Origin: Isoetes taiwanensis
Lineage: Eukaryota; Streptophyta; Lycopodiopsida; Isoetales; Isoetaceae
NCBI GenBank assembly: GCA_021234155.1
Contig: JAJEKV010000004.1
Span: 13,982,716-14,046,715, forward strand
Direction of reading: 5' to 3'
Length of the DNA: 64,000 bases
Part shown: positions 1-10,384 of the stretch, piece by piece
How the letters are laid out: each line of letters opens with the position of its first letter
How positions within the stretch are numbered: position 1 is the first letter of the stretch
Made by a program: the position numbers and the translations under genes
Notes under the pieces: generated by a model
Told to the model about the DNA's origin: nothing
What the model saw: only the letters and a program-made list of their open reading frames with translations
The model's database searches: none

Positions 1-2
1 AC

Positions 3-2084
3 AATGATGCAATCATCTACATATAGTGCCATAATCAGGCACTTGTTTTCTTCTCTCCACATGTACAAATTACCTTCAGTTTTGAGTTTAACAAGACCAA
101 TAGATATAAGAAATTTATTCATACACAAATACCATTGCCTCGATGCTTGTCTCAAGCCGTAAATTGCCTTTTTCAACTTGCATACCATGTTTGCACCCTT
201 CTCATACCCCTCTGGCTGCTCCATATATATTTCCTCTTCCAAGTCACCATTTAGGAATGCAGTTTTGACATCCATGTGTTCTATATCCATATTCCTCTGA
301 ACGGCAAGCGCCAACAATGCCCTTACACTAGTCAGCTTCACAATAGGTGAAAAAGTGTCTTTGTAATCAACTCCAGGTTCCTGCGTGTATCCCTTCGCAA
401 CCAACCGAGCTTTGTACCTCTCTACAGATCCATCAGCATTCCTTTTAATTTTGAATAGCCACTTGCTTCCCACTACATTTTTATCCTTTGGCCTGGTCAC
501 TAACTCATACGTCCCAGTTTGTTTGAAAGAGTTCAACTCTCCTTCCATTGCTTCCTTCCATCTTGCTGCATCAGATCCTGCTACGGCCTGCTCTACTGAT
601 CTTGGTTCCACTATACTAGATATCACCTTTGGCTTCGGTACCCTTTTTGTTCTACCATAAAGCTCAGTGTCAAAGGGAAGCTCGGCTTTCAGTCGCTCTA
701 CTTCTTTCCTTCGTCCTATGCCTCTGGGTCTTACAGTATCAACTTCTTCTTCCATTTCATGTGTTTCCTCGTGCTCCTCCTCCATCGTTATTTCTTGCCC
801 TGCTTCATACGCTGCATCTGGTGCACTATCAGCTTCTATAGCCTCATGCACTTCCTCATGCGCTTCTTCCGGCACATGAAGTGCACTTTTGGCCTCTATG
901 ACCTCATGCACTTCATCCGGTTCCTCCATGTCCAAAGATTCATGGTTTTGTTCATCAGCATGGCCTTGTGCATCACTGTCTTCTATGTACTCTGCAGGTA
1001 TCCACTCTTTCTTCTCTAACTTGTCAAGATCTTTCCTATTTTTGTATAGCACTGCCTCATTGAACACAACATCTCTGCTAATATGAATCTTTCGCCTAAT
1101 CGGGTCATATAATCTATACCCATTGACTTCTTCATCATACCCTACCAAAAATGTACAGATGCTTCTGTTATCAAGTTTTCTCCTCAACTCTTCTGGGACT
1201 AACATATACGCAAGGCATCCATATATCTTGAGCCTTCGTACCGATTGTCTCCTGTCTACCCATATTTCTTCTGGTACTCCTCCTTTAACTGCCACTGTGG
1301 GGAGCCTATTTTGTATATAACATGCAGCCGCAACAGCTTCTCCCCATAAATAGTTTGGCAAGCCTGAATGCTTGAGCATGCATCTAGCTGCATTCATGAT
1401 AGTCCGATTTTTCCGTTCTGCCACTCCGTTCTGCTGCGGCGTGTACCGGCATGTATATTGTCTTCTGATTCCATGGAACTGACAGAATTCTTCAAACTCA
1501 TCTGATGTATATTCTCCACCCTGATCCGTCCTCAAGCATTTTACATGCAGTGACGTTTCTCGCTCTACTTCTGCAGTGAAGAGTTTGAAGGCATTGAATA
1601 CCTGGTCCTTTGATCTAAGGAAATAGCACTTAGTGCGCCTGGTGGCATCATCAATAAATGTGGCAAAGTATGATTTGCCGCCAAGGCTTTCTACTTGCAT
1701 GGGTCCACAAACATCTGAATGAACTAATTCTAATTTTTCAAATGCACGCTTTCCTGTATTTTCAAAAGGCAACCTAGTCTGCTTACCAAACATACATGCT
1801 TCACATATTCCATGATCTGAATCACTAAAAGCTAAATCATCCAACAATTCATGCTTCTTTGCTATTTGGATGCTGTTATAATTTGCATGCCCTAGCCTCA
1901 AATGCCATGAATGCAAGTCATTCATAACTGAAACTTTATTGATACTTTTTAGATCCAACTGAAACAAGTTTCCATTTCTTTGAGCTTCAAATATTTTAAC
2001 TCCGTTCTTTATAAATTTGCATCCATACTTGTGAAACACCAAATCAAATCCACTATCTACAATGTTTGCAACAGATACCAAATT
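3..2084 (-). CDS. pol: copia pol: integrase and reverse transcriptase, open to window edge
   Basis: I find no stop in this frame over about 694 codons from 2084 down to the window edge. It opens with the end of the protease domain (NLVSVANIV). The integrase zinc-binding region follows (WHLRLGHA near 1910, then a C-x2-C pair near 1800). The integrase core shows HSDVCGP, FIDDATR and PQQNGVAERKNRT (about 1725-1410). After a Glu/His-rich linker (about 1000-720) comes reverse transcriptase with WKEAMEGE, KARLVAKGYTQ and MDVKTAFLNG, ending at the YVDD catalytic box near position 10. The entry is one frame away from gag, so expression would need a frameshift or the copy is mutated. Confidence 0.85.
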
Positions 2085-3315
2085 AAAAAGCTCCCGGCGT
2101 ATATAACGTATCCGGTATGCTGAGAACCTTCTTCCCTCCAATTTGCAACTCCAATTCTCCCTGTCCCGATACCTTCTGCTCAGCACCGTTGCCCATTTGC
2201 ACCGCTCTGGCTCTTCTGATAGATTCAAGATTTTTAAGCAATTCATTGGAATTCACTACGAAGACTTCAGCTCCAGAATCTAAAGTTAAGACATCAGTCT
2301 CTCGCAAATTGGATTTGCAAACATTTGCAACCTCATTGATAACCTTAAAGTAAATTTTACTTACTTCTTGATCCGTTAATGCTCCGACGGTTTGCTTTGG
2401 TTGCGTCTTACTGTCAACTTCTTCACTCACGCTCGCCACCCAGCTGGCTCGTGCTCTCCCCCGTGATCCGCGTCCGCGTCCTCGGCTCCATTTTCCTCTA
2501 TTGGGGCATTCTGCTTTTATATGACCATATTCTTCGCATCCATAACATTGTATATTCTCCCTTCCTCGGCCTCTTCCACGACCACGTCCCCTTTCTCCTG
2601 TGTACAAGGCAACAGGCCGCTCTTCTTCATGCTGCTGCTCAATTTGCTGCACCCTTTGAATTTGTTCTGCCCCTAACTCCTGCTCCAATTCAGTTCTTAT
2701 GGCCTCAATGGCCTCATCCAGCGTCTTGGCTGTGCGCCTCGTTAGTCTAGCAACATCCTTAAACGAATTCTGAAATGCTCTTGTGAGTGCATTCACCTTG
2801 GCTTGCTCTGAGTATGCTGCACCAGCTCCTTCCAGGTCATGGAATAGAATTCTGAATTTTCGGAAGATATCCTGCACTTTGTCTCCTTTCTGGTACTGCA
2901 GGGTGCGCAATCTCATCTCTAGCACATCGATCTGGGAGGAGGTTACCTCCTCATACCTTTCTAACAAATATATCCACATATCTGCTGCTGTCTTATTCTG
3001 AATTTCAAGTATCAGATCTCCACTAAGCTTTGCCATGATGATGGCTCTTGCCCTTTCCTCTCTCTCTTCTTCTGCTGCAGAATCAGTTTCTTCACTACCA
3101 GATTCCTTTTTCACCATGATTTTCAATGCTACTGGAGTACTGGGCTCTTTGCCTTTTCCCTTCATCTTCTGCCTTGAAACTGCCGGGTCTACAATATCCC
3201 AGAGTTTGTCTACCTTTAAAGCTTGCATGATTCTAGCCTTCCACAGCTGGAATCCAATCTCTCCATCAAATATCTCGGTGCTATTCAGGTAGGTTAATGC
3301 AAGTCTGCTTGCCAT
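2083..3315 (-). CDS. gag: copia gag and start of protease (410 aa)
   Basis: The ATG at 3315-3313 lies 12 nt downstream of the primer binding site, which supports this start. Residues 1-230 form a Gag capsid region. An Arg/Gly-rich stretch (about 242-252) precedes a CCHC zinc knuckle with cysteines at about 257, 260 and 270 and histidine near 265. The aspartic protease active site D-S-G is at about residues 346-348. The frame stops at TAA (2085-2083), right after a protease-end motif of the LYTPGAF type, and the next pol residues (NLVSV) continue in another frame. A full copia polyprotein would be over 1,200 aa, so this is the N-terminal third. Gag would package element RNA in cytoplasmic virus-like particles. 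Confidence 0.85.
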   Translation of the reverse strand: MASRLALTYLNSTEIFDGEIGFQLWKARIMQALKVDKLWDIVDPAVSRQKMKGKGKEPSTPVALKIMVKKESGSEETDSAAEEEREERARAIIMAKLSGDLILEIQNKTAADMWIYLLERYEEVTSSQIDVLEMRLRTLQYQKGDKVQDIFRKFRILFHDLEGAGAAYSEQAKVNALTRAFQNSFKDVARLTRRTAKTLDEAIEAIRTELEQELGAEQIQRVQQIEQQHEEERPVALYTGERGRGRGRGRGRENIQCYGCEEYGHIKAECPNRGKWSRGRGRGSRGRARASWVASVSEEVDSKTQPKQTVGALTDQEVSKIYFKVINEVANVCKSNLRETDVLTLDSGAEVFVVNSNELLKNLESIRRARAVQMGNGAEQKVSGQGELELQIGGKKVLSIPDTLYTPGAF

Positions 3316-3327
3316 CTTTACTGCCTG

Positions 3328-3339
3328 GCTCTGATACCA
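3328..3339 (-). other. primer binding site, initiator tRNA-Met 3' end
   Basis: The minus strand reads TGGTATCAGAGC, complementary to the 3' end of plant initiator tRNA-Met. It begins one base inside the LTR end. This is the standard priming site of plant copia elements, and it contrasts with the internal-tRNA site of the second element at 32735. Confidence 0.9.
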
Positions 3340-3340
3340 C

Positions 3341-3681
3341 TGATAAAATTATAATAGCAAGAATCAAATCTGTTTACCTCTTAATCCGACAGCCCAAGCA
3401 TCGGTTAGAGCAATAGCAGATTGTTTCTGCAACTTTTCCTCAATCCGGCGATTAGCTCTGCACCCGGTCTATCCACGTTCAGCTACCTGACTCAAATCGG
3501 CAATCTTCCCAGCACACACGCTTCTGCACAGATCGCCCCCATCTGCCTGTTCGATGCCTCCTTTTGTCTCCTCTGCAGTCGGTTGGGTGATCCTCTTGCC
3601 AATCCCGACAGTCCACCTGCTTTGTATCTGAATCGACACGTGTACAGGCTGACCAAATGATTTCTACTGTATTCTCCAACA
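3341..3681 (-). repeat. copia 5' LTR (341 bp)
   Basis: On the minus strand it begins TGTTGGAGAATAC (3681) and ends TTTTATCA (3341), with the TG...CA ends expected of an LTR, and it abuts the primer binding site. The partner LTR is off-window, so the outer boundary at 3681 rests on the TGTTGG signature alone. Confidence 0.65.
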
Positions 3682-3692
3682 TTTATCAACCA

Positions 3693-3807
3693 GGGGTAAC
3701 CGATTTGGGACCCCTTTCTGTTCTTGGCAGGGCAATTTCGCGACTGGCGGCAGCCGGGAGCGAAATTCCCTGCCAAGAACAGAAAGGGGGACCAGATCGG
3801 TTACCCC
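3693..3807. repeat. long near-perfect hairpin, 18-nt loop (P1)
   Basis: The left arm at 3693-3741 starts GGGGTAACCGAT. The right arm at 3760-3807 is its reverse complement with about three mismatches and a one-base gap. The 18-nt loop (3742-3759) and the last arm bases contain CGCGACTGGCGG. It lies 11 bp outside the LTR. It resembles a minimal foldback or MITE-like element or a miRNA-precursor-like hairpin. See also 47741-47844, which shares loop length and core. Confidence 0.85.
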
Positions 3808-5790
3808 TACAATATCATAATCGGGGAGCTGAATGATCTCAAGTATTTTTGTCTGATCTTTAACCTGTGCAGCCGGTGATGCAGAATCGAAGAATTCACC
3901 TGCAATTCCGTGTTCTTGGCTGAGTCGACGTGGGCGCATCAGAATGCACCACCGGAATAGAATGTGACCCGATTATGATATTGTTTGAACCGGCATGAAC
4001 TGAAAAAAACTCCGTGTATTTTTTCTCTCAATGTGGTTTTAACATGACACTCACTAAAAAATTGGTTAAGTCCACAAAAACCTCGTGTTGGTTCAAACAT
4101 GACGGTGGTTGATAAATACCACGCCCGACGTTTGAGGACCTTTATGGGCACTGCAAAAATCCCCAGTCATATAAGGGCAAATTATTATAGGGGTTAGATA
4201 GATCGAGCTTTTCCTTCTAATCGATTTTTTTTTTTTTTGGTTGATTTGTGACTTCTAAAGGTAGTTAACATCAATGCAAATACAATCTTAAGAAAAAAAG
4301 CAAATACATCAGGTCAGATCAACTATATTCTCTAACTCCACCATACAGATTGAGCAAACCGTGTACTAGGTAATGCATGCTTAACGTGTGCCCGGCGATG
4401 CCGGGCATTAGTCATGAACATGTGATTGAGTGATCTAATAGAATAGAAAGCTATAGATAAATAGAACAGGAGGCTATAAATGTAATCTACATACATCATA
4501 TCCGTAGATGTAACGGAGTGTGAATGGTTTAGGACTTTTGGATGTCAAGCATTTAGGTGGGTGCATGGAATGGATAGGAATGGAATGCATAATGTGTAAT
4601 GGGTTACACGTAAAGGAATGTAGAGTTTCGGTATTGGTTGATGCATGTAAGAGTTGGAGACTTTGTGAAAGCTCGCAAATCCAATGTGTAGTCAACATAA
4701 ATGCTATTAGAATGTAGTGGAACATTATATATTCAGTGTGTGTGCTGAATGGGAGGTGGAAGATGTATGTGAGTATGTTATGGGTGTGTCGTTTCATAAT
4801 ATCTAGTATAGCCATAGTGTGTGCATTGGTGAACCCAAGATGATGATATCACATGTTCCGTAGTCATTGAGAAAGATATTTAGTGGATGCATGTGAAAGT
4901 CGACGTGGCGTCAAACTTGTTCACAAAAAGAGAAGAATCGTTTACGAAGAATCATTGTAAAGGATCTATGAAACAAACAAAGCTTAATCTTAAGGTTTAG
5001 GACTTCGGTACTTGTGGTTTGATTTTGATTATAATTTGAATAAGCATGTTTATATGTGATTCTTAGTGATTGCACGAAAGAGTAAGCATACTTATAAGGA
5101 ATGAAATCCATTATTGACTTATATTTCACAAATTACAAATTAAGATCATTGTAAAGGACTTAATTTGATACCTAATGCCGTAACACACCATCACATATAG
5201 TAGAACTTCTCACAAATTGCTATTATGAATGAGGTTAACAAAATTGAAATAGCAAAAATCATCGATCTTCCCAAGTGTGCAACATGCAATCAAACAATCT
5301 ATATATCACTTAGTGTATATAGACGTACAGTTTTTTTTTTTTTTTTTTTTAAAGTGCTGGCTACTTGAAGGCTTAGAAAATGCAAAATGATACTAAATAG
5401 CATATTTTGTGAGAAGTTTAGGTGCATAGCTTGCTGAAACTCAAGGACACTCCCGCCATGGACATACAAATCTATTACATATGCCAAGCACATGACAGCA
5501 ATTGAAATCATTTATCTATCTGCAAACCTCCAGCAAGACCACCTTGGCAAGCAATTTTGATTTCGTTCAAAATCAACATTCATGGCACTACAGAATTCAA
5601 GCTTTAGACCTGATTCCTGTATTCCTGATTTAGACCTGATTAACTGTATTCCCGATCCAAAATTAAGCAAGCAGCAAAAAAGTTTAATATTGGGTTCCTG
5701 AACTTGAGTTTTTTGGTATAGGGAAAGTGTTGGCCAAACTGAGCATGCTTTTATTCTGTACATCTTCATTTGTCCATCTTTAAGGATTCA
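3808..5790. other. AT-rich non-coding DNA
   Basis: No convincing gene. It holds poly-T/A tracts (4228-4240, about 5332-5350) and one GC hairpin (4390-4406). Short ORFs here carry no recognisable motif. Confidence 0.5.
4390..4406 (+). repeat. GC hairpin GCCCGGC-GAT-GCCGGGC
   Basis: A perfect 7-bp stem with a 3-nt loop, followed by ATTAG|T. The almost identical hairpin at 50188-50204 is followed by CTAG|T. A short GC hairpin just before CTRR|T is the usual mark of a Helitron 3' end. No 5' end was found, so this is only a candidate. Confidence 0.35.
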
Positions 5791-5802
5791 GAAGGTGGTT
5801 TT

Positions 5803-6462
5803 GTCTTTTGCAAAGATGAAAAAAAGCAAATTGGAAATCAAGAGTGTAAAAAAAAAACAGATTCAGCAGGTGGTTCCGCTTTTTCTCAGATGAAAAAGGG
5901 CAAGTTGGCAATCAAGGAAGGTAAGACAAGAATTGACTAAATATGTCAGAGAACTCACTCATTTTGAAAGGATCACTGAAGAGGGCCATAGCTTTACATA
6001 GTTTGTCAGGGGACAATTTGCCTTTAGGAAGAGGCAGAAAAAGGAAGCTCCTGACCAGCAGCAATTTAAGAAGTTGCACAGGATGATGACGAGATTTTGG
6101 ATATGTTTGAAAAAGATGAGATTTATGATTGTGTCTTTTACAAAGATGAAAAAGAACAAATTGGAAATCAAGAATTTAAGAAAAAAGTTGACATTTTTAT
6201 AGATTCAGCAGGTGGTTGCCTGCGTTTTCTCAGATAAAAAAGGGCAAGTTGGAAATCAAGAAAAGTAAGAAAAGAATTGACTATGTCAGAGAACGCAGTC
6301 ATTTTGAAAGGATTACTGAAGAGGGCCATAGCTTTACATAGTTTGTCAAGGGACAGTTTGCCTTTAGGAAGAGCCAGAAAAAGGAAGCTCCTGACCAGCA
6401 GCAATTCAAGAAGTTGCACAGGATGATGACGAGATATTGGATATGTTTAAAGAAGACCTTGA
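5803..6462 (+). repeat. tandem duplication, unit about 330 bp
   Basis: Unit 1 (5803-6132) and unit 2 (6133-6462) share long near-identical stretches, for example TTTGCCTTTAGGAAGAG and GAAGCTCCTGACCAGCAGC, with scattered substitutions and small indels. The end of unit 2 has one coding-looking frame (EVAQDDDEILDMFKEDLESL, about 6408-6470), so the unit may carry a duplicated exon of an unknown acidic protein. In-frame stops upstream make a functional gene unlikely. Confidence 0.7.
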
Positions 6463-6810
6463 ATCACTGAACTCTGGACAGTAAAATAGAAGCTGAAGTA
6501 AGGGGATCGACCTTTCCATTTTCTCTGATAGATTTGTAGAATGTTTGAGCAACAAATATGAACAACAGGTTTCTCCAATTGATGCCTATGTTCGATCATA
6601 GAGCAACTATGGTGTATTTATGTAGCTTATTTTGTATTGTTGACACTATCTACAGGTCAGCTAACCCTTGAAATGATTCTCCCGTGGATGCATTTGATTT
6701 TTCCAGAGATAAAGTAGAATGGTCTTTAACTACAGTAGAATTGCTATTTGTAAATCAGGATATCATGTGTTTTGACCATTTTGCAAACATTTCCAGATGT
6801 TCTGGGACCT

Positions 6811-6840
6811 CCCTCCTCCTCCTCCTCCTCCTCCTCCTCT
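6811..6840. repeat. (CTC)n microsatellite
   Basis: About seven to eight CTC units in a row inside otherwise unremarkable AT-rich DNA. Confidence 0.9.
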
Positions 6841-7497
6841 GGTATGCTCTGTATTGTGAAAGCATCGAGGTGGGCTTGCCGCACTTTTCCTTGGAGTCTG
6901 ATGAGTTTTAAATGGTGGCTTCCTCGTCTTTCATGAATGATTGAAGTGTCAACCACTTATTATCACCAGAAGAGATGCATGATAATCCTGAGGATTTATT
7001 TGTAAGTTCATACCTCACAGTTACAGCACAACACAGGTAAATGCATATGCTTCTATATTATATATGTGGACTTTTAAGAGACTTCCAGACAGATGTTACA
7101 TGGGTGCTCCAGCACATAGACTCTAGGGGTTTTCAAGAGAAAGGTCTTTGATAAACTTGTTTGTGGACATTTACAGTAAGTGCACATCTATCTTTGATGG
7201 CGTACTTCAAAAGAGTGTCTTCTCGTCGTGGAAACACATTAACATTAGAGGTTTGGTGGAGTCTATTAACGCCCTTGTAAGCCATTCCCAAATTTGGATT
7301 TTAGTTGGTACCCGAACCTGCAGGTATGGGCAAAAAGCCCCCACGAACCTCAACTGAACCTCAGCCCTGGAGCAACCAAACCTGGTAAACGTCATTATTA
7401 CTTGTTGTTTTACTCATTACGCCTAAATCCCTCTTCCCCCCCACCTTCCCACCGAACTGAAGCTACGAGGAGTAGCTTCGAGCGGGACGCCTCAAGA

Positions 7498-7668
7498 ATG
7501 CCTCTGGAGGGCATTTCGAATTTAGTTTTGATGTCCATCCTCGCCCAAATCCGAAGGAATTCTGTAGTTTTCCTTCGTATTTTGGCGAAGAATTGCATCA
7601 ATTTGGTCGCCGGACTGTGGAGCTCGGAAAGCGATCACGAGACTCCTCCGATTCGATCTATGGCGTAG
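7498..7668 (+). CDS. small ORF, unknown (56 aa)
   Basis: The ATG at 7498 follows a perfect small inverted repeat, GAAGCTAC...GTAGCTTC (about 7460-7480). The product would be short, Leu/Ile-rich in its first half and Ser/Glu/His-containing at its end. I do not recognise it. It may be the first exon of something longer, since the sequence after 7668 (GTAGGTAACTG) could serve as a weak donor. It lies at the left edge of the compact block. Confidence 0.25.
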   Translation: MPLEGISNLVLMSILAQIRRNSVVFLRILAKNCINLVAGLWSSESDHETPPIRSMA

Positions 7669-8374
7669 GTAACTGTTCTATTAATTTCGCCAATGACAAT
7701 GAGTAATTCTTTTTGAATACGTAAACCGAAAGGCCAATTAGGGTGGAGGTGCCCAAGAACCGCTTGCCCTACAAAAATCAATATAATCGGAAGGAATGTC
7801 GATGAGAATGCTCTTCGAGCTTCCGGTGCAATGAATATTGATCTCTCGGGCGTGGAGAATCGTCAGATCCCATCGATCCGATCACCGTAAGACATCCTCA
7901 ATTTCATTCTCCATCTGGGCTTATTCATTTTGCCCGTAAGGGTAATCAAGGTCCGCTTGGCTATTGCAATAATATTTCAAGTAATTCCGATGTGCATTTG
8001 AGAACAATGTACAATCAATTGTGCGGAGTGCATTGCAATATGGTAGCACATTGTAATTACCTCCAACAAAGTGTAACTATTTCTTAACCAACGTGTCTAA
8101 GAATACGAAGAACCGCAAGCTTCCAATCAAAGGTTGCTTATGGAGGTGGAGTCACTTAAACAAGGATTGAAGAGATGCTCGAGGACAATGACAAACCGGA
8201 GAGGAAGTTAAAAAGACCGAAAATGACACCACACGGGCATGAGGGAGAGGAAAAAGAACCAAGGCCCTAAATATACTTGCCCCTAGTGGTGGGGGCTCTC
8301 GAAGAAGGATCCACGCTATTAAAAATGGGTGGATCCTACTATGGCTGAAAAAGAAGAAGAGAAAACCTTGTAAT

Positions 8375-10013
8375 ATGGCTAGTTTGTTGAAAAAGCTTGT
8401 AACTAAAGATGATGTTATAGATATGTTGAAGCTTCCCGGAGCTAACCATTTAAGAAAAGTTGTTCTTTGAATGGTGCTTACTGAATTGGGAAAGAGTCAA
8501 AGTGCTGATAACATGCAAGAATTATGTGACAATGTGGGTATCAGTCGACAAGCTTACATTGCTCTCTTTAGATGTTTGCGTGGATGGTATCAAGCAACGG
8601 GGTATTACGAAGACCATACCGCCAAGACTCGCTTATGTCGAGCAAGCGGAACAAAGAGGAATGCGAGGGTACACGAAACATTTGGGAGAGATGTACCAGA
8701 TCACCACATCCGTGCACTTGGGATCACTAATCACTGGGAAAAGTAAGAAGAAGGGTGGCTCCGGAAATGATCTATCCATATTTGGTGGATAGGGATATTT
8801 CAAGTACCGGAAGAAAATCATGGTGTTCTTCTTCGGTGGGTCTTTTCAGCCAGACACCTATTCCTACTATTATTGCTGCTCATGGAGTCGGAGAGAAGCT
8901 TCGTGTTCCCCGGCTACGGAGATTACGAGGTTGAATGGCATCCGGTCTGCTGATCTAAAGACCATCAAGTGCATGTATAACATGAAACATGGTTCGGTAA
9001 GACTACCCACGCATGTCCCACTTGTTTGTATGCTAGGGTAGATGATAAGGGAAGGGAATGAGTACTCTCGAATGTGACCGGGATGCTTGAACCAACGCGG
9101 AGAAGGAGGACAAAACTTTGATCCCCAGCATTGCAATTCCCGTGAAGAGAGTACATATTTGCACTCTCCACGCCTTTCTAAGAATAGTGGATAAGATGGT
9201 GTACATGAGCATTCTTTTTGCTTGGAATAAGTCTCCACAATCAGCCGAGAGAAAAGTGTATGAAAGATGTTGAGAACGTGCTTTCCGATCTTGGTCTTCA
9301 TGGTGGTCACTATAAAATCCCTGCAAGATCCTAAGAAGGGAGGCAAGGTTCCTTGTAAACCATCTATGGGTGGGGTGAAAGCGAAGAGATTTCTGCCTTG
9401 TACTAAATTACGTAAGAATGGATCATTGCCAACCGGAAAGTGGGAGGGGTATAAGGACTTCTTTGGAAGCGTAAGATGACCGTACTTCACGTGGGAGGGC
9501 AAAACTAAAAGAAAATTAAAGCGTGGCGAATCTGCGGTCAATGGGTAACTTTGATGGCGAGAGAAGAAAATGGTGGGTGGAAAGTTAGATGAATTCAGAG
9601 TAGCAGTAACTGAATTCACGAAGTCGTTTATACAAGCATGGGGAGAATGCAATGTCACACATTACATTCATATACTTCACGCCCATGGCTTGTGGTTTGC
9701 CAAAGAGTACGGGAGCTTGGGAATATGGAATACGCAGGGAATGGAGAAGTCACATAAGCAAGCCAAGATTGCTTTTTTCAGGTTCACACAACATCGAGGT
9801 TCGTGTGGTAACTCATTGCAACAGATGTGCCAATGGTTCTATAGAAGGATTATCTGCAAGCTAGAGAAAAAAGATAAAGCTAAACAAGACACGACGTTGG
9901 CTAGAATATTGAGGAGAAAAGTTGAGCAGGAAAAAAAGAAACAGATATGGTGTAGCTCTAGTGCAGCAGACAGGGTAGAAGATATACTTCTGGGGAATCA
10001 ATTGTATGAATAA
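8375..10013 (+). pseudogene. decayed large ORF with CPxC motif and YGSLGIW...EKSHK tail
   Basis: Coding sense moves between the three plus frames, so this looks like one gene of over 500 codons broken by several indels. In order: an N-terminal helical part with LPGANHLRKVVL then a stop (about 8430-8470), QELCDNVGISRQAYIALFRC (about 8517-8577), a zinc-type motif HACPTCLYARVDDKGREWEY (about 9009-9065), and a well preserved C-terminal 147-codon stretch (9570-10013) containing HYIHILHAHG, KEYGSLGIWNTQGMEKSHKQ and a basic Lys/Arg-rich region. From memory this resembles uncharacterised, possibly transposase-like repetitive proteins of mosses and invertebrates. That identification is unverified. The stop at 10013 is followed 60 bp later by the first palindrome cluster. 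Confidence 0.5.
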
Positions 10014-10075
10014 ATTCATATTAATGTATAACTATTGACCATGATGTGCATAATGTTTCAAATATGTTAGGTTGG

Positions 10076-10212
10076 CAGCGCGGGCACGGTGCGAACTTAG
10101 TTGGTATTCAATTGCTGAATGACAAGTATTCGCACCGCGGGCCCCTGCGCTTGAATGAAGTTGGGAAATAGTTATAGATTAATCGCTATTCGCACCGGGC
10201 CACGGTGCGAAA
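10076..10212. promoter_or_regulatory. palindrome cluster 1 (TTCGCACCG...CGGTGCGAA)
   Basis: Three related GC palindromes lie at 10076-10095, 10128-10150 and 10189-10211. The last is the clearest, TTCGCACCG-GGCCA-CGGTGCGAA, a 9-bp stem with a 5-nt loop. They sit between the stop of the upstream ORF (10013) and the next ORF start (10385). Position and structure suit transcript 3' hairpins, but repeats or protein-binding sites are equally possible. Confidence 0.6.
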
Positions 10213-10384
10213 AGCATTTGGTTTCCGTGGCTATCTTTTTGCCGTTTTATACCAGCAAAAATCGGTACTTTTATATAATTATCTTTGTTATCGATGTTGT
10301 CCGCTTTTGATATTTGTTCTAAGTCATTACATTGCATATTTATCAATCTTGTCCACTCATTTGTTGCATTACAGTTCAGAGACA

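Larger units (their letters stand above)
1..3681 (-). mobile_element. Ty1/copia LTR retrotransposon, 5' part (3' end outside window)
   Basis: Read on the minus strand the order is LTR (3681-3341), primer binding site (3339-3328), gag with zinc knuckle and protease (3315-2083), then integrase and reverse transcriptase running off the window at position 1. PR-IN-RT order is diagnostic of the Ty1/copia superfamily (Pseudoviridae type) rather than Ty3. The LTR starts TGTTGG and ends ATCA on this strand. The second LTR and the left target duplication are outside the window, so age and boundaries cannot be checked. One frameshift separates gag-PR from the rest of pol. Confidence 0.9.

Noticed and set aside
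8870-9658. 262-codon minus-strand ORF
   Set aside because: It lies opposite the decayed plus-strand gene, which has recognisable conserved blocks; composition fits an antisense shadow.
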